Assembly (NCBI RefSeq): GCF_000737195.2
Contig: NZ_JALM01000062.1
Coordinates: forward strand, 1 to 64,000
Reading direction: 5' to 3'
DNA length: 64,000 nt
DNA from: Sciscionella sediminilitoris
GTDB lineage: Bacteria > Actinomycetota > Actinomycetes > Mycobacteriales > Pseudonocardiaceae
Part shown: piece by piece, positions 42,402-51,701 of the stretch
How positions within the stretch are numbered: the stretch's first letter is position 1
Layout: every line of letters begins with the position of its first letter
Program-made: the position numbers and the translations under genes
The notes under the pieces: model-generated
Told to the model about the DNA's origin: nothing
Databases searched by the model: none
Seen by the model: only the letters and a program-made list of their open reading frames with translations

Positions 42402-43712
42402 TCACGGTCCGGGGGAGACGTCGGTGTCCGCGCCGGTGGCCGAGGTGAGCGCCCGCAGTGGGGAGCCGACCAGCCCGGCGGCGAGGGTGGAGCCGTCGCC
42501 GGCGTCGATCAGGATGAAGGAGCCGTTGCGCGGATCGGTGCGGTAGTCGTCGACCGGGAGCGGCTCCGCCACCCGTAGCCGCACCTGGCCGATCTCGTTG
42601 AGCGACAAGGTTTCCGGTGCGTCCACACAGGACAGTGACTGCTCGTCGAAGCGGGCGGTGAGCTCACCGAGCATCGCCTGGGTGGTCCTGGTGCCGTGCT
42701 TGATCAGCAGCCGCGCGCCGGGGCGGAGCTGTTTATCCGCGAGCCAGCACAGGGTCGCCTCGATCTCGGTACTGGGCTGCGGGGCGTCCGGTTCGGCCGC
42801 GATGAGGTCGCCGCGGGAGATGTCGATCTCGTCGGCGAGCCGGATGGTCACCGAGCGGCCGGCCGCGGCGGAGTGCAGCGGCCCGTCGTAGGTGTCGATG
42901 GCCGTGATCGTGCTGGTGGCCCCGTTCGAGGCGATCACCACCCGGTCGCCGACGGTCGCGGTTCCGGAGGTCACCTGCCCGGCGTAGCCGCGGTAGTCCG
43001 GGAAATCCGCGGTGCGCGGGCGGATCACGTACTGCACCGGGAACCGGAACGGGGCATCGTGCGGATCGGTGGCGATGGGCACCGATTCCAGGTGCCGCAG
43101 CAGGGTCGGCCCGGTGTACCAGGGGGTGTTCGCCGAGGACTCGGCCACATTGTCGCCGACGAGCGCGGAGACCGGGATCGTGGTGACCGCATCGTCGGTG
43201 TAACCGAGTGCGGCGGCGTAGGCCGCGAACTCCTTGGCGATCAGCTCGAACGCGGACTGGTCGTAGCCGACGAGATCGATCTTGTTCACCGCGAGCACGA
43301 GCCGGGGCACCCCGAGCAGGGCGAGCACGGTCGCGTGCCGCCGGGTCTGCTCGACCACCCCGTTGCGCGCGTCCACCAGCAGCACGCCGAGCTGCGCGGT
43401 GGAGGCCCCGGTCACGGTGTTGCGGGTGTACTGCACGTGCCCCGGAGTGTCGGCGAGCACGAAGGAGCGCTTCGGGGTGCCGAAGTACCGGTAGGCCACG
43501 TCGATCGTGATGCCCTGCTCGCGTTCCGAGCGCAGCCCATCCACGAGCAGCGAGAGGTCCGGAGTGGACAGTCCCTTGTCGACACTGGCGCGGGTGACCG
43601 CGTCGAGCTGGTCGGCGAGCACGGACTTCGTGTCGTAGAGCAGCCTGCCGACGAGGGTGGACTTCCCGTCGTCGACGCTGCCCGCGGTCGCAAGCCGCAA
43701 AAGGTCGCTCAT
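42402..43712 (-). CDS. cysN: sulfate adenylyltransferase subunit 1 (CysN)
   Basis: A 436-residue GTPase subunit of ATP sulfurylase, which with CysD makes adenosine 5'-phosphosulfate from sulfate and ATP. GTP-binding motifs are clear: GSVDDGKST (about 11-19), DTPGH in LADTPGHVQYTRN, and NKID. There is no fused CysC kinase domain at the C terminus, in agreement with APS-type reduction by CysH. It starts two bases after cysD ends. Confidence 0.95.
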   Translation of the reverse strand: MSDLLRLATAGSVDDGKSTLVGRLLYDTKSVLADQLDAVTRASVDKGLSTPDLSLLVDGLRSEREQGITIDVAYRYFGTPKRSFVLADTPGHVQYTRNTVTGASTAQLGVLLVDARNGVVEQTRRHATVLALLGVPRLVLAVNKIDLVGYDQSAFELIAKEFAAYAAALGYTDDAVTTIPVSALVGDNVAESSANTPWYTGPTLLRHLESVPIATDPHDAPFRFPVQYVIRPRTADFPDYRGYAGQVTSGTATVGDRVVIASNGATSTITAIDTYDGPLHSAAAGRSVTIRLADEIDISRGDLIAAEPDAPQPSTEIEATLCWLADKQLRPGARLLIKHGTRTTQAMLGELTARFDEQSLSCVDAPETLSLNEIGQVRLRVAEPLPVDDYRTDPRNGSFILIDAGDGSTLAAGLVGSPLRALTSATGADTDVSPGP

Positions 43713-43714
43713 GG

Positions 43715-44659
43715 TCAGAAGTACCCTTCCCGTTTGCGGTCCTCCATCGCGGACTCCGAGATCCGGTCGTCCGCCCGCGTCGCGCCGCGCTCGGTGAGCC
43801 GGGACGCGCTGACCTCGGCGATGACCGAGGCCACGTCATCGGCCCCGGACTCGACCGCCCCGGTGCAGGAGCCGTCTCCGACGGTCCGGTACCGGACCTG
43901 CTTGCGGTGCACGGTCTCGCCCTCGCGCGGTCCGCCCCAGGGACCGGCGGTGAGCCACATACCGTCGCGGGCGAAGACCTCGCGGGTGTGCGCGAAGTAG
44001 ATCGAGGGCAGCTCGATGTCCTCGCGCTCGATGTAGCGCCACACATCGGCCTCGGTCCAGTTGGACAGCGGGAACACCCGCACGTGCTCTCCGGCGGCGT
44101 GCCTTCCGTTGTACAGGTTCCACAGCTCGGGCCGCTGCCTGCGCGGTTCCCACTGGCCGAACGCGTTGCGCAGGCTGAAGATCCGTTCCTTGGCCCGGGC
44201 GCGCTCCTCGTCCCTGCGGCCGCCGCCGAACACCGCGTCGAAGCGGTTCTCGTTGATCGCGTCCAGCAGCGGGACGGTCTGCAGCGGGTTGCGGGTACCG
44301 TCCGGGCGCTCGCTCAGCCGCCCGTCGTCGATGTAGTCCTGCACCTTCGCGACGACCAGCCGCAGTCCGTGCCGCTGCACCATCCGGTCCCGGAATTCGA
44401 GCACCTCGGGGAAGTTGTGCCCGGTGTCCACGTGCAGCAGCGGGAACGGGACCGGGGCGGGCCAGAAGGCCTTGATCGCGAGGTGCAGCAGCACCGTGGA
44501 GTCCTTGCCGCCGGAGAACAGGATCACCGGCCGGTCGAATTCCCCGGCCACCTCACGGAAGATGTGGATCGCCTCGGACTCGAGCGCCTCGATGTTGTCC
44601 GCGACGACGGGTGCGTCCTCGTCGATGATCTTGCCTTCTTCGATCGTCTCGGCGTTCAT
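43715..44659 (-). CDS. cysD: sulfate adenylyltransferase subunit 2 (CysD)
   Basis: A 314-residue PP-loop ATP pyrophosphatase. SGGKDSTVLLHLAIKAFWPA near residue 50 is the PP-loop, LHVDTGHNFPEVLEFRDRMV follows, then GGGRRDEERARAKERIFS. ATG 44659 overlaps the cysH stop (ATGA); the frame continues upstream through cysH in another phase and is not used. Activates sulfate together with CysN. Confidence 0.95.
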   Translation of the reverse strand: MNAETIEEGKIIDEDAPVVADNIEALESEAIHIFREVAGEFDRPVILFSGGKDSTVLLHLAIKAFWPAPVPFPLLHVDTGHNFPEVLEFRDRMVQRHGLRLVVAKVQDYIDDGRLSERPDGTRNPLQTVPLLDAINENRFDAVFGGGRRDEERARAKERIFSLRNAFGQWEPRRQRPELWNLYNGRHAAGEHVRVFPLSNWTEADVWRYIEREDIELPSIYFAHTREVFARDGMWLTAGPWGGPREGETVHRKQVRYRTVGDGSCTGAVESGADDVASVIAEVSASRLTERGATRADDRISESAMEDRKREGYF

Positions 44660-45351
44660 CCGTGCAACCCGCATTCCGTCTTGGCCTGGCCCGCCCAGCG
44701 GCCGCTGCGCGGATCGGCGCCCGGCGCGACCTTCGCCGTGCACGGGGCACAGCCGATGGACAGATATCCCTGTCCGACGAGCGGGTTCTCCAGGACCCCG
44801 TTCGCCTCGAGGTACTCCCGGAATTCCTCGTCGGTCCACGCCGCGATCGGGTTCACCTTGACCAGCCCGTTGCGTTCGTCGAAGCCGACGATCGGGGTCT
44901 GCGCCCTGGTCGGCGCGTCCACCCTGCGTACCCCGGTCACCCAGGCCGAGTAACGGGAAAGCGTGCGCTGCAACGGAACCACCTTGCGCAGCTGGCAGCA
45001 CCGGTCCGGGGCGGTCCGGTTGAGCTTGCCGTACTGCGCCTCCTGGTCGGCGACCGACTGCTCGGCCTCCGCATTGACGATGCGCACACCCGGGTAGATC
45101 AGATCGACCGCGTCCCGCACCCCGATGGTCTCGGCGAAGTGGTATCCGGTTTCGAGGAAAAGCACGTCGAAATCCGGTTTGGTGCGCGCGGCCACATCGA
45201 TGAGCACCGCGTCCTGCATATTCGAAGCGACGATGAAATCGTCACCGAAAGTTTCGGCTACCCAACGCATAGCGGCATCGGCTCCGATTTCACCGAGTGC
45301 CGCCCCCTCCTCGGCGATCTCCCGCAACCGTGCGGTTTCCATCGTGGTCAT
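44656..45351 (-). CDS. cysH: adenylyl-sulfate/phosphoadenylyl-sulfate reductase (CysH)
   Basis: A 231-residue thioredoxin- or mycoredoxin-dependent reductase making sulfite. Cys pairs that bind a 4Fe-4S cluster are present (DRCCQLRKV and GCAPCT), the sign of an APS reductase rather than a cluster-free PAPS enzyme. The catalytic C-terminal Cys is in ECGLHG. LFLETGYHFAETIGVRD fits the substrate loop. ATG 45351 has GAGG upstream and overlaps the stop of the small zinc-ribbon gene. Confidence 0.95.
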   Translation of the reverse strand: MTTMETARLREIAEEGAALGEIGADAAMRWVAETFGDDFIVASNMQDAVLIDVAARTKPDFDVLFLETGYHFAETIGVRDAVDLIYPGVRIVNAEAEQSVADQEAQYGKLNRTAPDRCCQLRKVVPLQRTLSRYSAWVTGVRRVDAPTRAQTPIVGFDERNGLVKVNPIAAWTDEEFREYLEANGVLENPLVGQGYLSIGCAPCTAKVAPGADPRSGRWAGQAKTECGLHG

Positions 45352-45500
45352 GAGTTCACCTCGGTCACGCTCAGGCCGACAAGTTTCACCGAAAAAACGC
45401 GCATGCACGACTCACAACGCCAGGCGCCACGCGGATCTTCCCTCGGCATCAAATCCTCTTCACCGCAGTACGGACAATAAAACGGTGCCGCGCGTTCCAT
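45348..45500 (-). CDS. small CPYCG zinc-ribbon protein of the cys operon
   Basis: A 50-residue protein too short for routine calling. MERAAPFYCPYCGEEDLMPR begins it; a second Cys pair (CESC) gives a four-Cys zinc ribbon. It lies between sulfite reductase and cysH and overlaps cysH by 4 bp, as similar small proteins do in other actinobacterial cys operons (recollection). It may be a redox or structural helper of the CysH pathway. Function unproven. Confidence 0.7.
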   Translation of the reverse strand: MERAAPFYCPYCGEEDLMPREDPRGAWRCESCMRVFSVKLVGLSVTEVNS

Positions 45501-45561
45501 TATAGGGATTCCTCATCGTGAAGAATTGTCCGGACATTGCCTCGGCGCATTGTCCGGACAA

Positions 45562-47283
45562 TCATTTCAGTTCGTCCTCCGAAGCGCGGGCGACCCAGGT
45601 GGCGAATCGCTCATCCGGTTCGCGTGCGGCGACGTAGCGCCGCACGACGCGCTCCACGTAATCCACCGCTTCGGCGCTGGTGACCTTGAGGCCGCGGACC
45701 TTGCGGCCGAAACCCGCGTCCACGCCGAGTGTTCCGCCGAGGTGCACCTGGAAGCCCTCGACCTGCTTGCCTTCGGCGTCGGTGACGATCTGTCCCTTCA
45801 GCCCGATATCGGCGACCTGGGTGCGCGCGCAGGCATTGGGGCAGCCGTTGAGGTTGAGCGTGATCGGGTGTTCCAGCTCGGCGTTCACATCGGCGAGCCT
45901 GCGCTCCAGTTCGAGCACGGCGTCCGCGGCCCGCCGTTTGGTCTCCACGATCGCGAGCTTGCAGAACTCGATACCGGTGCACGCCATGACACCGCGGCGC
46001 CACGGAGAGGGACTGGCCTGCAGGCCGAGCGAATCGAGTTCCGCGCTCAACCCGTCCAGCTCGGCCGATTCCACGTCCAGCACGAGCAGGTTCTGTTCCA
46101 CCGTGGTCCGGATCCGCCGGGAACCGGCCCGTTCCGCGGCCTTGGCCACGTTCTGCAGGATCGAACCGGAGACCCGTCCGGCGATGGTGGAGACACCGAG
46201 GTAGTTGCGCCCGTCGGTCTGCGGGTGCACGCCGAGATGATCGCGCGCCCCGGTGTAGATCTCCGGTGCCGCGTTGTCCGCGAGTTTCCGGTCCAGGTAC
46301 TCGGTTTCCAGTACCTCGCGGAAGCGTTCCACGCCCCAGTCGGCGATCAGGAACTTGATCCGGGCACGGTGACGCAGCCTGCGGTAGCCGTAGTCCCGGA
46401 AGATCTGCACAACGCCGTGCCATACCTCGGGCACATCCTCGAGGGAGACCCACACTCCGAGGCGCTGGGCGATCTTCGGGTTCGTGGAAAGGCCGCCGCC
46501 GACCCACACGTCGAAACCGGGGCCGTGCTCGGGGTGCACCGAGCCGATGAACGAGACGTCGTTGATCTCGTGCACTACATCCTGGCGTGGCGACCCGGAG
46601 ATCGCGGTCTTGAACTTGCGCGGCAGGTTGGACAGGCTCTCGTCGCCGATGTAGCGCCGGGTGATCTCCTCGACGGCCGGGGTGGCGTCGATGATCTCGT
46701 CCGCGGCGATCCCGGCGACCGGGGAGCCGAGGATCACTCGCGGGCAGTCCCCGCAGGCCTCGGTGGTGGACAGGCCGACGGCTTCGAGTTTCTGCCAGAT
46801 CGCCGGGACATCCTCGATGCGGATCCAGTGCAGCTGCACGTTCTGCCGGTCGGTGATGTCCGCGGTGTCCCTGGCGTAGGTCTCGGAGATCTCGCCGATC
46901 ACCCGCAGCTGCTCGGTGGTCAGCGCACCACCGTCGATGCGCACCCGCAGCATGAAGTACGAGTCGTCGAGTTCCTCGGGTTCGAGGGTGGCGGTGCGCC
47001 CGCCGTCGATGCCCTGCCTGCGCTGCGTGTAGAGGCCGAACCAGCGGAACCGCCCGCGCAGGTCACCGGGATCGATCGCGTCGAACCCGCGGTGGGCGTA
47101 GATGTTCTCGATGCGCTCGCGGACGTGCAGCGGATTGTCGTCCTTCTTGGAGCGCTCGTTCGGGTTCAGCGGCTCGCGGTAGCCGAGTGCCCACTGGCCT
47201 TCGCCTCGGCGTTGCTTGGGCTTGGCTGGTTTGGCCGCGGGCTTGTTCGCGGTCTGCTCTGGAGCGGTCGTGGTGGGAGCCAT
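45562..47283 (-). CDS. sir: ferredoxin-dependent sulfite (nitrite) reductase
   Basis: A 573-residue siroheme/4Fe-4S enzyme of the NirA/Sir family, reducing sulfite to sulfide. Cluster and siroheme ligands are in CTGIEFCKLAIVETK and NGCPNACAR (about 445-490); repeated half-domains are seen near ACGDCPRVILGSP and GVHPQTDGRNYLGVS. The N terminus is Ala/Lys-rich. Operon context with cysHDN and a chelatase argues for sulfite rather than nitrite as substrate. The start is ATG 47283. Ferredoxin is the expected donor. Confidence 0.92.
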   Translation of the reverse strand: MAPTTTAPEQTANKPAAKPAKPKQRRGEGQWALGYREPLNPNERSKKDDNPLHVRERIENIYAHRGFDAIDPGDLRGRFRWFGLYTQRRQGIDGGRTATLEPEELDDSYFMLRVRIDGGALTTEQLRVIGEISETYARDTADITDRQNVQLHWIRIEDVPAIWQKLEAVGLSTTEACGDCPRVILGSPVAGIAADEIIDATPAVEEITRRYIGDESLSNLPRKFKTAISGSPRQDVVHEINDVSFIGSVHPEHGPGFDVWVGGGLSTNPKIAQRLGVWVSLEDVPEVWHGVVQIFRDYGYRRLRHRARIKFLIADWGVERFREVLETEYLDRKLADNAAPEIYTGARDHLGVHPQTDGRNYLGVSTIAGRVSGSILQNVAKAAERAGSRRIRTTVEQNLLVLDVESAELDGLSAELDSLGLQASPSPWRRGVMACTGIEFCKLAIVETKRRAADAVLELERRLADVNAELEHPITLNLNGCPNACARTQVADIGLKGQIVTDAEGKQVEGFQVHLGGTLGVDAGFGRKVRGLKVTSAEAVDYVERVVRRYVAAREPDERFATWVARASEDELK

Positions 47284-47384
47284 GGGATTCCTCGCGGTTC
47301 ACTGCGGCAGGATGCGGCGACGGGCGGAAACTTCCGGGCAGCTGGACCGGCGCTGAACCGAGAATGCGGAGTTCGACCGGGAGC

Positions 47385-47483
47385 TCAGGCGCCGGAAAGA
47401 CGGACGCGCGGGCAGAGCGCGCTGGACACTCGCTGATAATCGACGTGCCTGCGCACGACGAGCCAGACGGACAGCGAGATCAT
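47385..47483 (-). CDS. putative sulfur-operon leader peptide
   Basis: A 32-residue short ORF (MISLSVWLVVRRHVDYQRVS then SALCPRVRLSGA), 101 bases before the sulfite reductase start on the same strand. The RRHVDxxRVSSALC pattern matches a group of short putative leader peptides found before cys and sulfur genes in actinobacteria. The late cysteine codon is consistent with cysteine-dependent attenuation. No Shine-Dalgarno is visible, so it may be leaderless. Confidence 0.65.
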   Translation of the reverse strand: MISLSVWLVVRRHVDYQRVSSALCPRVRLSGA

Positions 47484-47600
47484 GGAGAAAGCGTGCCACG
47501 CGTCTGTTCGGTGAGCGAGCCTTATCCGCATCGTGGGATCACGGTGCGGCAGGGGGTTGCGCCGGGCGTATCCGCACCACAAGCGACCAGAGGAGAGCCA

Positions 47601-48815
47601 TTGCCATCCGTGCTGCCCGAGGGCGAACCAGCGCCGCGCGACGGGCGACTGCCGGAGTCCGCGCTCGCCGGTCTCGGGACACGGCCGTTCGGGGTGTACG
47701 TGCACGTGCCGTTCTGCGCGAGCCGCTGTGGTTACTGCGATTTCAACACCTACACCCCGACCGAGCTGGACGGAGCCGCCTCCCCGCAGACCTGGCTCGA
47801 GGGCCTGCGGGCCGAGCTCGAGCTCGCCGCCCGGGTGCTCGGTGCACCGCCGCGGGCCGAGACGGTGTTCGTCGGCGGCGGCACCCCCTCGCTGCTCGGG
47901 GCGGACGGGCTCGGTCAGGTGCTCGACGCGGTGCGCGGCAGCTTCGGGCTCGCCGAGCACGCCGAGGTGACCACCGAGTCGAACCCGGAGTCGACCTCCC
48001 CGGAGTTCTTCGCCGGGCTCGCCGAGGCCGGATACACGCGGGTCTCGCTCGGTATGCAGTCCACGGCTCGGCACGTGCTCGCGGTGCTCGAGCGTGCGCA
48101 CACCCCGGGGCGTCCGGTCGCCGCGGCCAGGGAGGCGCTCGCCGCCGGGATCGAACACGTGAACCTGGACCTGATCTACGGCACGCCGGGGGAGCGGGAC
48201 ACGGATCTGCGCGCCTCGCTCGACGCGGTGCTCGAAGCCGGGGTGGATCATGTCTCGGCCTATTCGCTGATCGTGGAGGACGGCACCGCGATGGCGCGCA
48301 AGGTGGCGCGTGGCCAGCTGCCCGCCCCGGACGAGGATGTGCTCGCCGACCGTTATGAGCTCATCGACGCGCAGCTCGCGGCGGCCGGTCTGCACTGGTA
48401 CGAGGTGTCCAACTGGGCGGGCACGGAATCCGCGCGATGCGCGCACAACCTGATCTACTGGCGCAGCGGGGACTGGTGGGGCGCCGGGCCCGGAGCGCAC
48501 TCGCACATCGGCGGCACCCGGTTCTGGAACGTCAAGCACCCTGCCCGCTACGCCGCGCTGCTCGGTGAGGGCGGTTCCCCGGCTGCCGGGCGCGAGGTGC
48601 TGACCGGGGCGCAGCGCCGCTTCGAGCGGGTGCTGCTGGAACTGCGCTGCGCGGACGGGCTTCCCCTCGACGTGCTGGACGAGCGGGGAGTGCGGGAGGC
48701 CGAGGCCGCGGTGGCCGAGGGACTGCTGCGGATCGGGGACGGAGTGGCCGTGCTCACCCCGCGCGGCAGGCTGCTGGCGGACGGCCTGGCCACGCGGCTC
48801 GCCGATGCCGAGTGA
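47601..48815 (+). CDS. hemW: HemW-like radical SAM protein (coproporphyrinogen III oxidase-like)
   Basis: A 404-residue radical SAM protein. The cluster motif CASRCGYC gives Cys39, Cys43 and Cys46. FVGGGTPSLL, TTESNPESTSPEFFAGLAEA and DLIYGTPGERDTDLRASLDA are typical HemW/HemN sequence. HemW homologues bind haem and act as haem chaperones; true HemN activity is unlikely. TTG 47601 is chosen because AGGAG lies five bases upstream; the longer open frame to 47187 is not supported. It is divergent from the cys operon. Confidence 0.85.
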   Translation: MPSVLPEGEPAPRDGRLPESALAGLGTRPFGVYVHVPFCASRCGYCDFNTYTPTELDGAASPQTWLEGLRAELELAARVLGAPPRAETVFVGGGTPSLLGADGLGQVLDAVRGSFGLAEHAEVTTESNPESTSPEFFAGLAEAGYTRVSLGMQSTARHVLAVLERAHTPGRPVAAAREALAAGIEHVNLDLIYGTPGERDTDLRASLDAVLEAGVDHVSAYSLIVEDGTAMARKVARGQLPAPDEDVLADRYELIDAQLAAAGLHWYEVSNWAGTESARCAHNLIYWRSGDWWGAGPGAHSHIGGTRFWNVKHPARYAALLGEGGSPAAGREVLTGAQRRFERVLLELRCADGLPLDVLDERGVREAEAAVAEGLLRIGDGVAVLTPRGRLLADGLATRLADAE

Positions 48816-48846
48816 CCGAGCAGACAGTCTTGCTCTCTTGCGGGCG

Positions 48847-48861
48847 AACTCTCAGAGAGTT
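48847..48861. promoter_or_regulatory. palindrome AACTCTC-A-GAGAGTT
   Basis: A perfect 7-bp inverted repeat with a one-base centre, 31 bases after hemW and upstream of the membrane protein at 48974. It could be an operator; the loop is too short for a terminator. Confidence 0.35.
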
Positions 48862-48973
48862 ATTACTTAGGTGTGCTAATTAATCGGCGTTGAGCCGCCG
48901 GCCCCGGGACCGCGAAAGCGATTCCCCGACCTCCGACTCACACCGTCTACGAACTCTGTGGAGGTGTGCGGAA

Positions 48974-49357
48974 ATGAAGATCAGTGCTCGTTTCGTCGTT
49001 GACCTGCTCGCCGTGCTCGGTGGAGCGTTCCTCGTCGTCGCCACGATGGCGTTCGGTGCGGGAACCACCGGCTGGCTGGGCTTCGGCGTCTCGACCGCGG
49101 TGCTCCTCGCAGCCGCCGCGGGCGCACTCGCAACGGGTCGACTCGACGCGCGGATCGGTGGCGCCACCCTCGGTGTCGTCGCTGCGTGGTCGCTCATCGC
49201 GGCGCTCGTGTTCAGCGGGACCGCGATGACCTGGCTGGTGTTCGCTGATGCCCTCGCGATCCTCGCGATCGGCGTCATCGACCTGGTGGTGCACGAAGCG
49301 CGCACCGAACGGGTCGTGCACCAGCTCGAGGTCCGGGAGTACGCCACGACCGCGTGA
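48974..49357 (+). CDS. small four-helix membrane protein
   Basis: A 127-residue membrane protein from ATG 48974 with GGAGG nine bases upstream. Four hydrophobic segments are seen ([60 protein letters not shown] and [20 protein letters not shown]). A short cytosolic tail follows. The frame extends upstream but the start is set by the ribosome binding site. No family recognised; a strong hairpin follows the gene. Confidence 0.7.
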   Translation: MKISARFVVDLLAVLGGAFLVVATMAFGAGTTGWLGFGVSTAVLLAAAAGALATGRLDARIGGATLGVVAAWSLIAALVFSGTAMTWLVFADALAILAIGVIDLVVHEARTERVVHQLEVREYATTA

Positions 49358-49375
49358 TCGCCTGGCACGAATAGC

Positions 49376-49408
49376 GTGGTCCCCGCCGGAGATCCCGGTG
49401 GGGACCAC
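49376..49408 (+). terminator. strong hairpin between membrane gene and hrcA
   Basis: GTGGTCCCC (49376-49384) pairs with GGGGACCAC (49400-49408), and inner CCGG copies extend the stem. It probably terminates transcription from the upstream membrane gene; it has no U tract. The hrcA promoter follows directly. Confidence 0.6.
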
Positions 49409-49417
49409 TGCTGTCCG

Positions 49418-49423
49418 TAGAAT
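49418..49423 (+). promoter_or_regulatory. candidate -10 element for leaderless hrcA
   Basis: TAGAAT ends seven bases before the GTG at 49431. That spacing suits a leaderless transcript starting at the GTG and helps decide the start. Confidence 0.45.
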
Positions 49424-49430
49424 GGAGACC

Positions 49431-50453
49431 GTGAATACCGACGAGCGCAGGTTCGAGGTGCTACGCGCGATCGTCACCGACTACGTCTCCGATCAGGAAC
49501 CGGTCGGTTCGAAGGCGATCGTGGACCGGCACAACCTCGGCGTGTCCAGTGCGACCGTCCGCAACGACATGGCCGCGCTGGAGGAGGAGGGCTACATCGC
49601 CCAGCCGCACACCAGCGCCGGGCGTATCCCGACCGACAAGGGGTATCGGCAGTTCGTGGACCGGCTCGCCGAGCTCAAGCCGCTTTCCGAACCCGAACGC
49701 AGGGCCATCGACACCGTGCTCGGCGGCGCGATCGACCTCGAGGACGTGCTGCGCCGCAGCGTGCGCCTGCTCGCGCAGCTGACCAGGCAGGTCGCCGTGG
49801 TGCAGTACCCCATGCTCACCCGCTCGAGCGTGCGGCACGTGGAAGTCGTCTCGATCACCTCGGCGCGGCTGATGCTCGTCTCGATCACCGACACCGGACG
49901 GGTGGACCAGCGGCTGGTCGACCTCGGTGACGTGCTGTCCGAGGACGACGTGTCCCGGGTTCGCGCGCAGCTGAACTCCGCGCTCGCCGGGGAACGGCTC
50001 ACCGATGCCGCGACCAAGCTCGCCGAACTGCCCGAGCAGGTGCCCCCGGAACTGCGCGATGCCATGGTCCGGATCTCGACCGTGCTCGTGGAGGCGCTCA
50101 TCGAGCATCCGGAGGAGCGCATCGTGCTCGGCGGGACCGCGAACCTGACCCGCAACGTCGCCGACTTCCCGGGCTCGCTGCGCGGGGTGCTGGAAGCGCT
50201 CGAGGAACAGGTCGTGCTGCTCAAACTGCTCGCCGCGGCACAGGATCCGGACATCATCTCGGTGCGGATCGGCGGGGAGATCGAGCCCGCGGAGATGCGC
50301 AACACCTCCGTGGTCTCCATCGGCTACGGCGCCGACGGCTCGCTGCTCGGCGGGATGGGCGTGGTCGGTCCGACGAGAATGGACTACCCGGGCACCATGG
50401 CCGCGGTCCGCGCGGTCGCCAACTATGTAGGGCGGATCCTCGCCGGTCGGTAA
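49431..50453 (+). CDS. hrcA: heat-inducible transcription repressor HrcA
   Basis: A 340-residue repressor of heat-shock chaperone genes. The N-terminal winged helix ([40 protein letters not shown]) and the following dimerisation/GAF-like domain are typical. GTG 49431 is chosen over ATG 49422 because the -10 element overlaps that ATG. It lies 75 bp before a dnaJ gene, the usual actinobacterial arrangement. No CIRCE operator was found upstream. Confidence 0.92.
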   Translation: MNTDERRFEVLRAIVTDYVSDQEPVGSKAIVDRHNLGVSSATVRNDMAALEEEGYIAQPHTSAGRIPTDKGYRQFVDRLAELKPLSEPERRAIDTVLGGAIDLEDVLRRSVRLLAQLTRQVAVVQYPMLTRSSVRHVEVVSITSARLMLVSITDTGRVDQRLVDLGDVLSEDDVSRVRAQLNSALAGERLTDAATKLAELPEQVPPELRDAMVRISTVLVEALIEHPEERIVLGGTANLTRNVADFPGSLRGVLEALEEQVVLLKLLAAAQDPDIISVRIGGEIEPAEMRNTSVVSIGYGADGSLLGGMGVVGPTRMDYPGTMAAVRAVANYVGRILAGR

Positions 50454-50528
50454 GGCGGGTTCGGCAAGTCCAGCCAGTGCAGGCACACTGGATGGGGGAA
50501 CGCAGGCAATCAGGAGGACTGGGAGAAC

Positions 50529-51701
50529 GTGGCCAGGGACTACTACGGCACGCTCGGCGTGCGCAAGGACGCGAGCGCCGACGAGATCAAACGCGCGTAC
50601 CGCAAGTTGGCCCGTGAGCTGCACCCGGACGTGAACCCGGACGATGCGGCACAGGAACGGTTCCGCGAGGTCACCGAGGCGTACGAGGTGCTCTCCGACC
50701 CGCAGAAGCGCCAGGTGGTCGACCTCGGCGGGGACCCGCTGGACGGTGCCATGGGCGGGATGCGCGGCGGCGGGGGCGGTGACCCGTTCGCCGGATTCGG
50801 CGGACTCGGCGACATCATGGACGCCTTCTTCGGCGCGGCATCGGGTGGCGGTGCCGCGCGCGGCCGCGGACCGCGCAGCAGGACCCAGCCCGGTTCGGAC
50901 GCGCTCATCCGCATGGAGCTCTCCCTCGAGGAGTGCGCGAGCGGGGTGGAGCGCGAACTCACCGTGGACACCGCCGTGCTGTGCGACAAGTGCCGGGGCG
51001 CCGGGACCACCGAGGGCAGCGGCACCCGGACCTGTGACACCTGCGCGGGCCGCGGCGAGGTGCAGAACGTGCAGCGCTCCTTCCTCGGCCAGGTGGTCAC
51101 CGCCCGGCCGTGCCCGGTCTGCCACGGTTTCGGCGAGGTCATCGAGCACCCCTGCGGACAGTGCGCGGGCGACGGGCGGGTCCGCTCGCGGCGCACGATC
51201 ACCGTGAAGATGCCGCCCGGTGTCGGTGACGGCATGCGCGTGCGGATGGCCGACCAGGGCGAGGTCGGGCCGGGCGGCGGTCCGGCCGGTGACCTGTACG
51301 TCGAGGTGGCCGAAAAGCCGCACGAGGTGTTCGAGCGTGACGGGGCCGATCTGCACTGCGTGGTGCGGGTGCCGATGACCGCGGCCGCTGTCGGTACGAC
51401 CGTTCCGCTCGAGACCCTGGACGGGGTCGAGGAGCTCGACATCGAACCGGGCACCCAGCCGGGTACCGAGCTGGTGATGAACGGCAAGGGCATGCCGCGG
51501 TTGCGCTCCTCGGGGCGGGTCGACGGCTACGGCGATCTGCACGTGCACCTCGAGGTCGTGGTGCCGACCAAGCTGGACGCCAAGCAGAGCGAACTGCTCC
51601 GTCAGCTCGCCGAACTGCGCGGCGAGGAGCAGCCGGAACTGGCCGTCAACGGCCGCGGCGGACACGGCCTGTTCTCCCGGCTGCGCGCCAAGCACCGGTG
51701 A
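50529..51701 (+). CDS. dnaJ: chaperone DnaJ (type I)
   Basis: A 390-residue Hsp40 co-chaperone. The J domain has HPD at residues 32-34, a Gly-rich region covers about 67-115, and four zinc-finger repeats are present (CDKCRGAG about 152, CDTCAGRG 169, CPVCHGFG 195, CGQCAGDG 209). The C-terminal substrate-binding domain follows. GTG 50529 has AGGAGG upstream. It overlaps rsmE by 4 bp. It is the hrcA-linked DnaJ2-type paralogue, by synteny. Confidence 0.95.
   Translation: MARDYYGTLGVRKDASADEIKRAYRKLARELHPDVNPDDAAQERFREVTEAYEVLSDPQKRQVVDLGGDPLDGAMGGMRGGGGGDPFAGFGGLGDIMDAFFGAASGGGAARGRGPRSRTQPGSDALIRMELSLEECASGVERELTVDTAVLCDKCRGAGTTEGSGTRTCDTCAGRGEVQNVQRSFLGQVVTARPCPVCHGFGEVIEHPCGQCAGDGRVRSRRTITVKMPPGVGDGMRVRMADQGEVGPGGGPAGDLYVEVAEKPHEVFERDGADLHCVVRVPMTAAAVGTTVPLETLDGVEELDIEPGTQPGTELVMNGKGMPRLRSSGRVDGYGDLHVHLEVVVPTKLDAKQSELLRQLAELRGEEQPELAVNGRGGHGLFSRLRAKHR

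Noticed and set aside
45526-47436. 636-codon plus-strand frame
   Set aside because: Antisense to sulfite reductase, which carries all cluster motifs; no ribosome binding site.
48861-48883. IdeR/DtxR iron box
   Set aside because: One half-site fits, but the spacing is one base short and the other half is poor; kept only as a weak observation.
49358-49430. CIRCE operator before hrcA
   Set aside because: The expected TTAGCACTC-N9-GAGTGCTAA was looked for and is absent; only a terminator-like hairpin is present.
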